Source: a virus. From it: 31,770 bases of DNA. Shown here piece by piece: positions 5,456-12,683 of the stretch. Numbering within the stretch: position 1 is the stretch's first letter; every line of letters starts with the position of its first letter. The position numbers and the translations under genes are program-made. The DNA lies in the IMG/VR virus record IMGVR_UViG_3300035070_000558, positions 1 through 31,770 of that record, one strand, 5' to 3'. Under the pieces are notes generated by a model. That model was not told where the DNA came from and did not search any database. It worked only from the letters and a program-made list of their open reading frames with translations.

Positions 5456-5618
5456 TGAACTAAGAACATACACTAGCATACCTGAATTTATTCAGGCACA
5501 TGAAGGACTATGGCATATGTTAGGTTCTAAATATAAAAAACTTGACAAAGAAACTGTATTGATAGATAATACTAAGTGGAAATTAATTAAGGGAAACATG
5601 ACATGTCTGAAAAAATAA
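5448..5618 (+). CDS. Small unknown protein (56 aa)
   Basis: ATG at 5448 overlaps the previous gene by eight bases. The product (MYNELRTYTSIPEFIQAHEG...) is basic at the C-terminus. It contains an exact TTGACA promoter element within its frame. No family recognised. The ribosome-binding site is weak (GGAAGAAAG 14-22 bases upstream), so coupling to the previous gene is likely. Confidence 0.5.
   Translation: MYNELRTYTSIPEFIQAHEGLWHMLGSKYKKLDKETVLIDNTKWKLIKGNMTCLKK
5542..5570 (+). promoter_or_regulatory. Intragenic sigma-70 promoter candidate
   Basis: TTGACA (5542-5547), exactly 17 bp, GATAAT (5565-5570; 5 of 6). It would supply transcripts for the genes leading into the primase-helicase. Confidence 0.5.
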
Positions 5619-5761
5619 AAGATAGAGATACACTCGTATCAGTAGATGATGCAGGTGATGTAGCTAAAAAAGAATATGAAAGTTATATTAAACAACAACA
5701 GAAAGAGGTCGTAGATGATTTAGACAATCAATACTATAGTGAAGGAGAACAATATGACTGA
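5603..5761 (+). CDS. Small acidic unknown protein (52 aa)
   Basis: ATG with GGGAAAC upstream, overlapping the previous gene by 16 bases. Acidic and helical with a glutamine-rich centre (YIKQQQKEVVDDLDNQYY). It overlaps the next start by eight bases. No function recognised. Confidence 0.55.
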   Translation: MSEKIKDRDTLVSVDDAGDVAKKEYESYIKQQQKEVVDDLDNQYYSEGEQYD

Positions 5762-6125
5762 GAATAGATTTACTAACTGGTTACAAAAAGAATTAAAACA
5801 ACATCAAAAAGAAAAGGAAACTATGATGGCTAAAGCAGTAAAGAAAAATGGTGCTATGATTTTAGATGAAGCACAAAAGAAACACTTGCTAGATTTATTT
5901 AATGCAGGTAATGACTTTAATCAAAGTTACAGAGAGACAGGTATCAAGTATATAACTGCATGGGAAATAGAAAAACTTTTAGATTTAATAGATGATATGA
6001 AAGATATGTATGGTATATCACCTAAAAGATCTACTGATCCAGATATGCATGGCGATCATTATCCTCACCATTGGAGTGACCATGTATGGTCTGATGATCC
6101 AAGAGCATGGAAGAGAGAGGACTAG
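5754..6125 (+). CDS. Unknown protein (123 aa), histidine-rich tail
   Basis: ATG at 5754 has GGAG six bases upstream. A GTG at 5739 is in frame but less likely. The N-terminal part is a lysine/glutamate helix and the centre looks like a helix-turn-helix (FNQSYRETGIKYITAWEIEKLLDLI). The tail is rich in histidine, aspartate and tryptophan (HGDHYPHHWSDHVWSDDP) and could bind metal. Family not recognised. Confidence 0.6.
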   Translation: MTENRFTNWLQKELKQHQKEKETMMAKAVKKNGAMILDEAQKKHLLDLFNAGNDFNQSYRETGIKYITAWEIEKLLDLIDDMKDMYGISPKRSTDPDMHGDHYPHHWSDHVWSDDPRAWKRED

Positions 6126-6126
6126 A

Positions 6127-6315
6127 ATGCCTAAGAACTTATGGGATAAAGAGTACGAAAGAGTTCTTGAAGAAATCTATCGTGATTATCTTGACGAAGG
6201 ATATGATAAAGTTGAAGCTAGAACTTTAGCTAGAACAGATGCTAAAGAAATAATGAAAGATCAGCTTGACTTTGTTGAAGAACTGTATGATAATACGTTA
6301 AACAATTTGGATTAA
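6127..6315 (+). CDS. Small acidic helical protein (62 aa)
   Basis: The start ATG at 6127 has AGAGG upstream, one base after the previous stop. The product (MPKNLWDKEYERVLEEIYRDY...) is acidic and all-helical. A much earlier in-frame ATG at 6010 lies inside the previous gene and would add an unlikely hydrophobic N-terminus. The gene contains a TTGACT/GATAAT promoter candidate for the next gene. Confidence 0.6.
   Translation: MPKNLWDKEYERVLEEIYRDYLDEGYDKVEARTLARTDAKEIMKDQLDFVEELYDNTLNNLD
6266..6294 (+). promoter_or_regulatory. Promoter candidate before primase-helicase
   Basis: TTGACT (6266-6271), 17-bp spacer, GATAAT (6289-6294). One mismatch in each hexamer at ideal spacing. It lies 26 bases before the primase-helicase start. 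Confidence 0.5.
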
Positions 6316-6319
6316 TGAT

Positions 6320-7957
6320 ATGGATAAACAATGGTTAGACAGAGGAGCATGTCCTAAGTGTGGCTCTAGTGATGGTAATGTAAACCATTCTGAAGGATAT
6401 AGCTTTTGTTTTTCTTGTAACACTAGGTTTGGAGATAATATGGAAGTAGAAAAAGTAATACCAATGAGAACAGAAAGTGTTATGAAAACTGTGGGTACAT
6501 TAGGTGCGTTGAGTGAACGTAGTATATCTAAAGAAACTGCACAGAAATATAATACTGATGTAAAAGTAAATGGCAATATGAATACACACCACATCTATAA
6601 ATACTTTGATGAAGGTGGAAATAATATTGCAAACAAAGTACGAGACGTACAAACAAAGAACATGTGGACTGAAGGTAACATGACTAATGCAGGATTGTTT
6701 GGTCAGAATATCTTTGCACCAAAGGGAAAGTATATTACTATTACTGAAGGTGAGGTAGATGCCATGTCTGCTTATGAATTACTTGGTAGTAAGTGGGCAT
6801 GTGTATCTATTAAAACTGGTGCAGGTTCTGCATTACGTGACTGTAAGAAAGCATTTGAATATCTTGATAGCTTTGATCAGATAGTTATATCATTTGATAT
6901 GGACAAGCAAGGCAGAGAAGCTGCTGAAAAAGTAGCACAACTCTTTGCTCCTAACAAATGCAAGGTCATGCATATGGAACATAAAGATGCTAACGAATAT
7001 CTCAAGATGAATAAACGTGAGCAGTTCTCAAGAGCGTGGTGGAATGCACAACCATATACTCCTGCAGGAATAATAAATCTAAAAGATTTAAAGACTTCTT
7101 TGTTTGAAGAAGAGTATTGTGAGACATGTCTATACCCTTGGCAAAAACTAAATGATAAGACATATGGTATGCGTACTGGTGAGTTAATTACATTCACATC
7201 AGGTGCAGGTATGGGTAAGAGTTCTATCATGCGTGAGTTGATGCACCATATGTTAAAGAATACAAATGATAATGTAGGTATACTTGCATTGGAAGAGAGT
7301 ACAAAGAACACAGCATTTAATATCATGTCTGTTGAAGCTAATGTTAGACTATATATCAATGAGATACGTAAGAAGTATAGCCAAGAAGAATTAGATACAT
7401 GGTTTGATAATACTATGGGTAGTGGTAGGTTCTTTGCCTTTGATCACTTTGGTTCTATATCTAATGATGAAATACTTTCAAGAGTACGCTTCATGGCACA
7501 AGCATTGGATTGTAAATGGATATTCCTTGATCACTTATCTATACTTGTATCAGGTCAGGAAGATGGAGATGAGAGAAAGTCTATTGATGTATTGATGACT
7601 AAGTTACGTTCACTAGTAGAACAAACTGGTGTTGGTTTACTATTAGTATCACATCTACGTAGACCTGCAGGTGATTCAGGACATGAGAATGGTAGAGAAG
7701 TTACTCTATCACATCTACGTGGCTCTGCATCTATTGCACATCTATCTGATGGAGTGATTGCTTTAGAAAGAAATCAACAAGCAGAAGATGATGTAGCATC
7801 TAACACTACAACCATACGTATTCTAAAGAATAGATATACTGGTGATACTGGTATAGCTACGCATCTTTATTATGATAAAGAGACTGGTCGTATGAAAGAG
7901 ATTGACAATCCATACGAAGTAGAAGATAATAGTAACGAAGAGGAGATACCATTCTAA
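6320..7957 (+). CDS. T7 gp4-like primase-helicase
   Basis: This bifunctional replication protein unwinds DNA and makes primers at the fork. At 545 residues it is close to T7 gp4 (566). A zinc ribbon (C11, C14, C30, C33) starts the primase half. The TOPRIM motifs follow (TEGEVDAM near 140; SFDMDKQGR near 190). The RecA-like helicase has Walker A GAGMGKSS (near 295-302), Walker B WIFLDHLS (near 400), and SHLRRPAG. The C-terminus is acidic and ends NEEEIPF. T7 gp4 also ends in an acidic tail with terminal Phe that contacts the polymerase. Here the tip matches the bacterial SSB tail (DDDIPF) more closely. A promoter candidate sits at 6266-6294. Confidence 0.95.
   Translation: MDKQWLDRGACPKCGSSDGNVNHSEGYSFCFSCNTRFGDNMEVEKVIPMRTESVMKTVGTLGALSERSISKETAQKYNTDVKVNGNMNTHHIYKYFDEGGNNIANKVRDVQTKNMWTEGNMTNAGLFGQNIFAPKGKYITITEGEVDAMSAYELLGSKWACVSIKTGAGSALRDCKKAFEYLDSFDQIVISFDMDKQGREAAEKVAQLFAPNKCKVMHMEHKDANEYLKMNKREQFSRAWWNAQPYTPAGIINLKDLKTSLFEEEYCETCLYPWQKLNDKTYGMRTGELITFTSGAGMGKSSIMRELMHHMLKNTNDNVGILALEESTKNTAFNIMSVEANVRLYINEIRKKYSQEELDTWFDNTMGSGRFFAFDHFGSISNDEILSRVRFMAQALDCKWIFLDHLSILVSGQEDGDERKSIDVLMTKLRSLVEQTGVGLLLVSHLRRPAGDSGHENGREVTLSHLRGSASIAHLSDGVIALERNQQAEDDVASNTTTIRILKNRYTGDTGIATHLYYDKETGRMKEIDNPYEVEDNSNEEEIPF
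7902..7930 (+). promoter_or_regulatory. Promoter inside the primase-helicase 3' end
   Basis: TTGACA (7902-7907), exactly 17 bp, GATAAT (7925-7930). It lies 27 bases before the winged-helix gene, so that gene and the polymerase can be transcribed apart from the helicase. Confidence 0.55.
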
Positions 7958-8256
7958 TGAATAAACAATTAAACCTAAATTATGAATCACATAATTATAC
8001 AGATACTAGCAGATCAGCTTGGATAAATACAAAAAATAAACTTACAAAGAGAGAACAAGTATTGAATCTACTAAAAAATAAATCATATACTAATTATGAG
8101 ATAGCAGAAGAATTAAAAATGACATTAAGTTCTGTATGTGCTAGATGTAGAGAGCTTCAGTTATTAAATTTAGTACAAGATAGTGGAAGGAGACGTGAAT
8201 CACCTTATGGTAAACAAGTTATAGTATGGGAAATTAAAAAGGAGATACCATTCTAA
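7957..8256 (+). CDS. Winged-helix DNA-binding protein (99 aa)
   Basis: Residues about 30-95 form a winged helix-turn-helix: TKREQVLNLLKNKSYTNYEI, then a recognition helix with LSSVCARCREL, then a wing (DSGRRRESPYGKQVIVWEI). Such proteins are usually transcriptional regulators or replication accessories. It starts at the previous stop (TAATG) with AGGAG nine bases upstream. Its own end (KKEIPF, then TAATG) repeats the same 19-bp DNA module found at the end of the primase-helicase gene (7941-7959 and 8240-8258). Specific role unknown. Regulation of replication genes is inferred from position. Confidence 0.75.
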   Translation: MNKQLNLNYESHNYTDTSRSAWINTKNKLTKREQVLNLLKNKSYTNYEIAEELKMTLSSVCARCRELQLLNLVQDSGRRRESPYGKQVIVWEIKKEIPF

Positions 8257-8591
8257 TGTGGACACATTATTGTCGTTCAGAAAAAACTGAAATAGAAGTA
8301 GGTAATGGTGAAGAGTGTAACTGGTGTGGACTAGATGCTCAAGGCATTACAGTAGATGGGTTTGATGAAGCAATCATAGGGATAGGACAACAACATGGAA
8401 AAAAACCTTTACATGTCTATTCATATAGTGTAATATGTAAGATACTAAGAGAACGAGATGGTATGTCTTGGGAAGAAGCAGATGAATATGCTCAGTTTAA
8501 TATAGTTAATGTCTGGGTAGGTGATAGAACTCCCTTGATATTATATAATGAGTATTGGTATGATTGGAAAACAGATGAGAGCAGTAGTTGA
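8256..8591 (+). CDS. Conserved phage protein with cysteine motif (111 aa)
   Basis: The N-terminus has a possible zinc site (HYC near 4-6, ECNWC near 20-24). The rest carries a pattern I associate with a common phage protein of unknown function (VYSYSVICKILRERDGMSWE, then EEADEYAQFNIVNVWVGDRTP). The start overlaps the previous stop with AAGGAG upstream. It overlaps the polymerase start by 17 bases. The role is probably in the replication module, by position only. Confidence 0.65.
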   Translation: MWTHYCRSEKTEIEVGNGEECNWCGLDAQGITVDGFDEAIIGIGQQHGKKPLHVYSYSVICKILRERDGMSWEEADEYAQFNIVNVWVGDRTPLILYNEYWYDWKTDESSS

Positions 8592-10206
8592 TATAGAAAC
8601 AGATAGCTTGGATGCAACAAAGGTTCATTGTATAGTGGCTAAAGATGTAGACTCAGGGAGGGTTTATCCTTTCCCTCCTGATATGATACATGGGTTTAGA
8701 GATTGGTCACTTGGTGTCAAGCAGTTTATTATGCATAATGGTTTATCATTTGATGCACCTGTGTGTAATAGATTGCTAGGTACTGATATAAAACCTAGTC
8801 AAATTATAGATACACTTGTACTATCACAGCTATTCAATCCTATACGTGAAGGTCATAGTTTAAAAGCATGGGGAGAAAGATTAGGATTTCCTAAAGGAGA
8901 TGTAGAAACATTTGAAGTATATACACCAGACATGTTGGAGTATTGTAAACAAGATGTCAATATAACACATAAGTTATTCAATATATTACAGAGTGAAGGT
9001 AAAGGTTTCTCTCGTAGTTCAATTAGATTAGAACATAATGTAAGAGTTATCATAGACCAACAAGAAAAGAATGGCTTTGCTATGGACATGAGAAAAGCTA
9101 TGAGTCTATATAATAAATTAAAAGATGAAGCTAATGGTTTAGAAAAGTGGGCAGTAACTACCTTTGATCCTACAGTTGTTGAGTTGAAAACAAAAACAAA
9201 ATACATACCATTTAATATAGGATCAAGGCAACAGATTGCAGATAGATTAATGGAACTAGGTTGGAAACCAAAACAACATACAGATAAAGGTAACATTATT
9301 ATTAATGAAGCTGTCTTAGATAAGATAGATATGCCTGAAGCAAAAAAGTTTTCTCGTTTCTTTTTATTACAGAAACGTATAGCACAGATTAAGTCATGGA
9401 TAGAAGCATGTGATGACAGAGATGGTAGAGTACATGGTAGAGTTATGACTCTTAAAACTATTACTGGTCGTATGTCTCACCATTCTCCTAACATGGCACA
9501 GATACCTGCAGTTCGTTCTCCATATGGAAAAGAGTGTAGAGATTGTTGGACAGTTGATAATCCTTACACTCATTCCATAGTAGGAACTGATGCAAGTGGA
9601 TTAGAGTTAAGATGTTTAGCACATCTAATGAATGATACTACATTTACAGATATACTATTGACTGGAGATATACATACACACAATATGCAAATGGCAGGAT
9701 TAACTAACAGAGACCAGGCAAAGACATTTATCTATGCATTTATGTATGGTGCAGGTGCATCTAAGATAGGACAGATCGTAGGTGCAGGTGCTAAAGAGGG
9801 ACAGATATTAATTAATAAGTTTTTAAATAGTATGCCAGCTTTGAAAAGAGTACGTGACTCTGTAACAAAAGCTGCATCTAAAAAATTAATTAGAGGTATT
9901 GATGGTAGACTACTACATATACGTAGTCCACATAGTGCATTGAATACTCTAATACAAGGAGCAGGAGCAATCGTATGTAAGCTATGGCTTATCAATATGA
10001 TTAAACGTATTAACAGAACAGGTGTTGATGCTAAACTTGTAGCTAGTATACATGACGAGTATCAGTTTGAAGTTCTTAACAAAGATATAAATAAGTTTGG
10101 ACAGATAACTAAAGATGCTATGAAAGATACAGAGAAACAGTTACAAATGAAGTGTCCTCTTGATAGTGAATGGAAGGTGGGTAAGACATGGGCAGAGACA
10201 CATTAG
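8575..10206 (+). CDS. Family A DNA polymerase with proofreading exonuclease
   Basis: This is the phage replicative polymerase. Counting from ATG 8575 (GGA six bases upstream; an in-frame ATG at 8548 lacks one) it has 543 residues. The exonuclease motifs are DIETD (6-10), NGLSFD (55-60) and YCKQD (123-127). The polymerase motifs are A GTDASGLELR (337-346), B RDQAKTFIYAFMYG (379-392) and C HDE (493-495). It is about 160 residues shorter than T7 polymerase (704), so a T7-type thioredoxin-binding insertion is probably absent or reduced. The residue equivalent to E. coli Phe762 is Tyr387, as in T7. Mechanism and motifs are secure; processivity partner unknown. Confidence 0.95.
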   Translation: MRAVVDIETDSLDATKVHCIVAKDVDSGRVYPFPPDMIHGFRDWSLGVKQFIMHNGLSFDAPVCNRLLGTDIKPSQIIDTLVLSQLFNPIREGHSLKAWGERLGFPKGDVETFEVYTPDMLEYCKQDVNITHKLFNILQSEGKGFSRSSIRLEHNVRVIIDQQEKNGFAMDMRKAMSLYNKLKDEANGLEKWAVTTFDPTVVELKTKTKYIPFNIGSRQQIADRLMELGWKPKQHTDKGNIIINEAVLDKIDMPEAKKFSRFFLLQKRIAQIKSWIEACDDRDGRVHGRVMTLKTITGRMSHHSPNMAQIPAVRSPYGKECRDCWTVDNPYTHSIVGTDASGLELRCLAHLMNDTTFTDILLTGDIHTHNMQMAGLTNRDQAKTFIYAFMYGAGASKIGQIVGAGAKEGQILINKFLNSMPALKRVRDSVTKAASKKLIRGIDGRLLHIRSPHSALNTLIQGAGAIVCKLWLINMIKRINRTGVDAKLVASIHDEYQFEVLNKDINKFGQITKDAMKDTEKQLQMKCPLDSEWKVGKTWAETH

Positions 10207-10715
10207 AACAATTTACTTTGTTTGATATGAAAGAAGAAGTTCTTATTGGAGAGAAAGAACATTCACAAGTTTGTTTAACTTGTAAAGAATCTTTACCTTT
10301 AAAATCTTTTAATACTAAAGGTAAATTTAAAAAAATAAATTTAAAAACTAATAAAAGATTTTCTTATTTAGATAAAGTTTGTAAGAAGTGTGATTCAATA
10401 GAAAGACAAGATAGAAAAAAAAGAGAGTACACTTATGGTAAACCACCTAAAGATTATTGTTGTCCTATTTGTGAAAGAAACGAGAAACAAATTAAAAATA
10501 ATTTAATAATGATTGATGAAGAGTATACTGTTCATGAAAGAGATTTTAAATATCCTGCATGGGTTATAGACCATGACCATGACACAGGAGCATTTCGAGG
10601 ATGGTTGTGTAGTAATTGTAACACAGGATTAGGAGCAATGGGAGATAATAAAGAAGGTCTTAAAAAAGCTATGAGATATTTAGAAGGAGATTCTAATGAT
10701 AGTAAAAGAATTTAA
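10188..10715 (+). CDS. Recombination endonuclease VII-like nuclease
   Basis: The protein resolves branched DNA such as Holliday junctions during replication, recombination and packaging. The T4 gp49-type core is clear: CCPIC and RGWLCSNCNTGLG supply the zinc cysteines, and the catalytic HNH region contains DHDHD (128-132). An extra CxxC...CxxC pair lies in the N-terminal third (CLTCKES, CKKCD). At 175 residues it is close to T4 endonuclease VII (157). It overlaps the polymerase end by 19 bases with GGAAGGTGGG upstream. It ends inside the start of the next nuclease gene. Confidence 0.9.
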   Translation: MGRDTLEQFTLFDMKEEVLIGEKEHSQVCLTCKESLPLKSFNTKGKFKKINLKTNKRFSYLDKVCKKCDSIERQDRKKREYTYGKPPKDYCCPICERNEKQIKNNLIMIDEEYTVHERDFKYPAWVIDHDHDTGAFRGWLCSNCNTGLGAMGDNKEGLKKAMRYLEGDSNDSKRI

Positions 10716-11763
10716 AGGAAGAAAAGATCACGTTGATTATATTAAGCGAGGTATAAAAGTAGAGAATGAATTTATACATACAGCTAAGTCACGTGGTTAT
10801 ACAGTTGAGATAGCTAGTGAAGAAGAGAATATAAATAAACATATAGATTTATATTTAACCTACAAAGGATTAACAATTAGTGTAGATGTAAAGGCTAGAA
10901 GAACTGGAAATAAAAACAAATCTTTGGATGACGCATGGATTGTTGTTGAGTTTTTAAATACAATGGGTAATAAAGGTTGGCTGTATGGTGACTGTGATTA
11001 CTTTGCATTTGAAAGAGAGCATGATTATGTAGTGTGTGAAGCAAAAGAGTTAGTAGAATTAACTGACAAAGTTGTAGATAAAAACACAAGAGTACAGAAT
11101 TATAGTGATGCTGAATACAAAACATGGGGTAGAAGTTATCAAGGAAAACAAGACCTTATCTCAAGAATCGAGATGAGTTTAATACTTAATTTAAATAAAA
11201 CATTTATTATGAAAAAATCTCTTGACATTAATTCAGAGGTATGTCATAATTCATTTATTAATAACAACGAAAGGAAAACACAAATGAGTGTACTAAAAGG
11301 AAACGCATATTGGGCTAGTATAGTTAGTCCAAATACTACATTTGATTCAGATGGAGTATGGTCGATAGATGTATCTAATCTTGACGAGAAGAATATTAAT
11401 CAAGCTAAAGCTGATGGATTAGATGTAAAGAATAAAGGTGATGATCGTGGTAGCTTTGTTACTATCAAAAGAAAAGTGAGACGTAAAGATGGTAACATGA
11501 ATAAACAACCTGAAGTGGTTGATGCTGCGAAAAGAAACATTGCTAGTACTATGATTGGTAATGGTTCAGAAGTCAATGTACTTTATAGTACATATGAGTG
11601 GGAGTTCAAAGGTCGTTCTGGAGTCTCTGCTGATTTACGTGCTGTGCAGGTAACTAATTTAATACCTTATAACGTAGATGCTGATGCAGATGAAGCTTTT
11701 GAAGTAGTTCCTGATGGATTTGTAACTGAAGATTCAGATGAGGAACTTTCCTTCGCTTCTTAA
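10696..11763 (+). CDS. PD-(D/E)XK-like nuclease domain continuous with SSB
   Basis: This 355-residue frame has two parts. Residues 1 to about 165 look like a small PD-(D/E)XK or Holliday-junction-resolvase-type nuclease (early KVENEFIHTAKSRGY, then NKHIDLYLTYKGLTISVDVKA with the D...D-x-K pattern). Residues 197-355 are a complete SSB (separate entry). There is no stop codon between them. The linker (about 165-196) contains a terminator-like hairpin (11155-11177), a strong promoter, an RBS and an ATG in the DNA. So the cell may make both a nuclease-SSB fusion and free SSB, or the nuclease stop may have been lost. The nuclease call is from motif pattern and is less sure than the SSB. Confidence 0.75.
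   Translation: MIVKEFKGRKDHVDYIKRGIKVENEFIHTAKSRGYTVEIASEEENINKHIDLYLTYKGLTISVDVKARRTGNKNKSLDDAWIVVEFLNTMGNKGWLYGDCDYFAFEREHDYVVCEAKELVELTDKVVDKNTRVQNYSDAEYKTWGRSYQGKQDLISRIEMSLILNLNKTFIMKKSLDINSEVCHNSFINNNERKTQMSVLKGNAYWASIVSPNTTFDSDGVWSIDVSNLDEKNINQAKADGLDVKNKGDDRGSFVTIKRKVRRKDGNMNKQPEVVDAAKRNIASTMIGNGSEVNVLYSTYEWEFKGRSGVSADLRAVQVTNLIPYNVDADADEAFEVVPDGFVTEDSDEELSFAS
11155..11177 (+). terminator. Terminator-like hairpin in the nuclease-SSB linker
   Basis: CTTATCTC (11155-11162) pairs with GAGATGAG (11170-11177, one G-T pair) across a 7-base loop, followed by TTTAATACTTAATTT. It is placed just where a nuclease transcript would end before the SSB promoter, although the reading frame continues through it. 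Confidence 0.4.
11222..11250 (+). promoter_or_regulatory. Strong promoter for SSB
   Basis: TTGACA (11222-11227), 17-bp spacer ending TATGT, CATAAT (11245-11250), with an extended -10 TG. The block TATGTCATAATT is shared exactly with the Hsp20 promoter (16433-16461). It lies 34 bases before the SSB start codon. Confidence 0.7.
11284..11763 (+). CDS. T7 gp2.5-like single-stranded-DNA-binding protein
   Basis: The product binds and protects single-stranded DNA at the fork and recruits replication proteins. From the internal ATG at 11284 (GAAAGGAAAACACAA before it) it has 159 residues beginning MSVLKGNAYWASIVSPNTTF, typical of an OB-fold SSB start. The body has a basic region (VTIKRKVRRKDGN), and the C-terminus is very acidic (DADADEAFEVVPDGFVTEDSDEE). 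It ends LSFAS rather than in a terminal Phe as in T7 gp2.5. It is in frame with the upstream nuclease and has its own promoter at 11222-11250. A hairpin terminator follows at 11778-11811. Confidence 0.8.
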   Translation: MSVLKGNAYWASIVSPNTTFDSDGVWSIDVSNLDEKNINQAKADGLDVKNKGDDRGSFVTIKRKVRRKDGNMNKQPEVVDAAKRNIASTMIGNGSEVNVLYSTYEWEFKGRSGVSADLRAVQVTNLIPYNVDADADEAFEVVPDGFVTEDSDEELSFAS

Positions 11764-11777
11764 CCAACCATGAAAGG

Positions 11778-11816
11778 ATGGAGAGGTGCTACTGAACGAG
11801 TATCTCTCCATTATTT
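11778..11816 (+). terminator. Terminator after SSB
   Basis: A 13-bp stem (11778-11790 with 11799-11811, including G-T pairs) and 8-base loop, followed by TATTTATTAT. It ends the SSB transcript, and its 3' side leaves no ribosome-binding site for the next gene at 11820. Confidence 0.55.
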
Positions 11817-11819
11817 ATT

Positions 11820-12683
11820 ATGAAATCTATTGATACTTTAGTAAAAGATATATACGATTTGTTTGATCCTCTTGTAGAGGTAGATTTAAATGAGAAAGAA
11901 GTTGAAGCTCATTTAGATTCTTTTACAGAGAGTATTAAAGAAACATTAAGAAACTTTTTAAATGAAGTTCCTTTAAAGAAACGTAACCTAAGATTGTCTG
12001 CAATAGGTAAACCTGCTAGACAATTATGGTATGACAAAAATTCTAAAGAAGAACCTAAACCTTTAGAACCTAGTACAAGAGTTAAGTTTTTATATGGTCA
12101 TATGTTAGAAGACTTATTAATTCTTTTCTCAAGACTTGCAGGACATACAGTAACTGACCTACAAAAAACAGTAAGTGTTAATGGAATAAAAGGACACCAA
12201 GACTGTGTAATAGATGGAGTGTTAGTTGATTGTAAGAGTGCATCAGGTAGAAGCTTTGAAAAGTTTTCTAAGAATAAGTTATACTCTGATGATCCCTTTG
12301 GTTATATAGCACAGATCTCTGCTTATGCTGAAGGTAATGGAGTAGATGAAGCTGCTTTTCTTGCAATAGATAAACAGAATGGGAACATATGTTTAACTCC
12401 TGTTCATTCTTTGGAGATGATTAATGCTAAAGAAAGGATTGACTATCTTAAAGGAGCAATGGATAAAGATAATCCACCTGATAGGTGTTATGATGATGTG
12501 CCTGATGGTGCTAGTGGCAATCGTAAGCTCGCTTTTGGTTGCTTTTATTGTGAACATAAGCGTACTTGTTGGAGTGATGCGAATGAAGGTAAAGGGTTAC
12601 GTGTATTCAATTATGCAAATGGAAACAGGTATCTTACGAAAGTTAAAAAAGCTCCTAATGTAGAAGAGGTTACAACATGGTAA
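11820..12683 (+). CDS. PD-(D/E)XK exonuclease with cysteine cluster
   Basis: This is probably the functional counterpart of T7 gp6 exonuclease, degrading DNA ends for recombination and nucleotide supply. RecB/Cas4-like signatures are: a helical N-terminal region with an early arginine/lysine-rich part; GHMLEDLLI; HQDCVIDGVLVDCKSA (near 125-140, the H...D...D-x-K nuclease core); FGYIAQISAYAE (a QxxxY-like motif); and a C-terminal cluster GCFYCEHKRTCW (near 238-249). The visible cysteines (C-x2-C-x5-C) suggest a metal or iron-sulfur site as in Cas4/AddB relatives, but only three are in the cluster. No Shine-Dalgarno is seen before ATG 11820 because the terminator hairpin occupies that position. 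Confidence 0.8.
   Translation: MKSIDTLVKDIYDLFDPLVEVDLNEKEVEAHLDSFTESIKETLRNFLNEVPLKKRNLRLSAIGKPARQLWYDKNSKEEPKPLEPSTRVKFLYGHMLEDLLILFSRLAGHTVTDLQKTVSVNGIKGHQDCVIDGVLVDCKSASGRSFEKFSKNKLYSDDPFGYIAQISAYAEGNGVDEAAFLAIDKQNGNICLTPVHSLEMINAKERIDYLKGAMDKDNPPDRCYDDVPDGASGNRKLAFGCFYCEHKRTCWSDANEGKGLRVFNYANGNRYLTKVKKAPNVEEVTTW

Noticed and set aside
5739-5753. GTG start for the 123-aa protein
   Set aside because: ATG at 5754 has a well-placed GGAG; the GTG does not.
6877-7359. Leftward ORF of 160 codons
   Set aside because: Antisense to the conserved TOPRIM-helicase part of the primase-helicase.
8853-9296. Leftward ORF of 147 codons
   Set aside because: Antisense to the exonuclease and thumb part of the DNA polymerase; no RBS.
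12424-12663. Rightward ORF of 79 codons inside the exonuclease gene
   Set aside because: Alternative frame over the conserved C-terminal cysteine region; no RBS.
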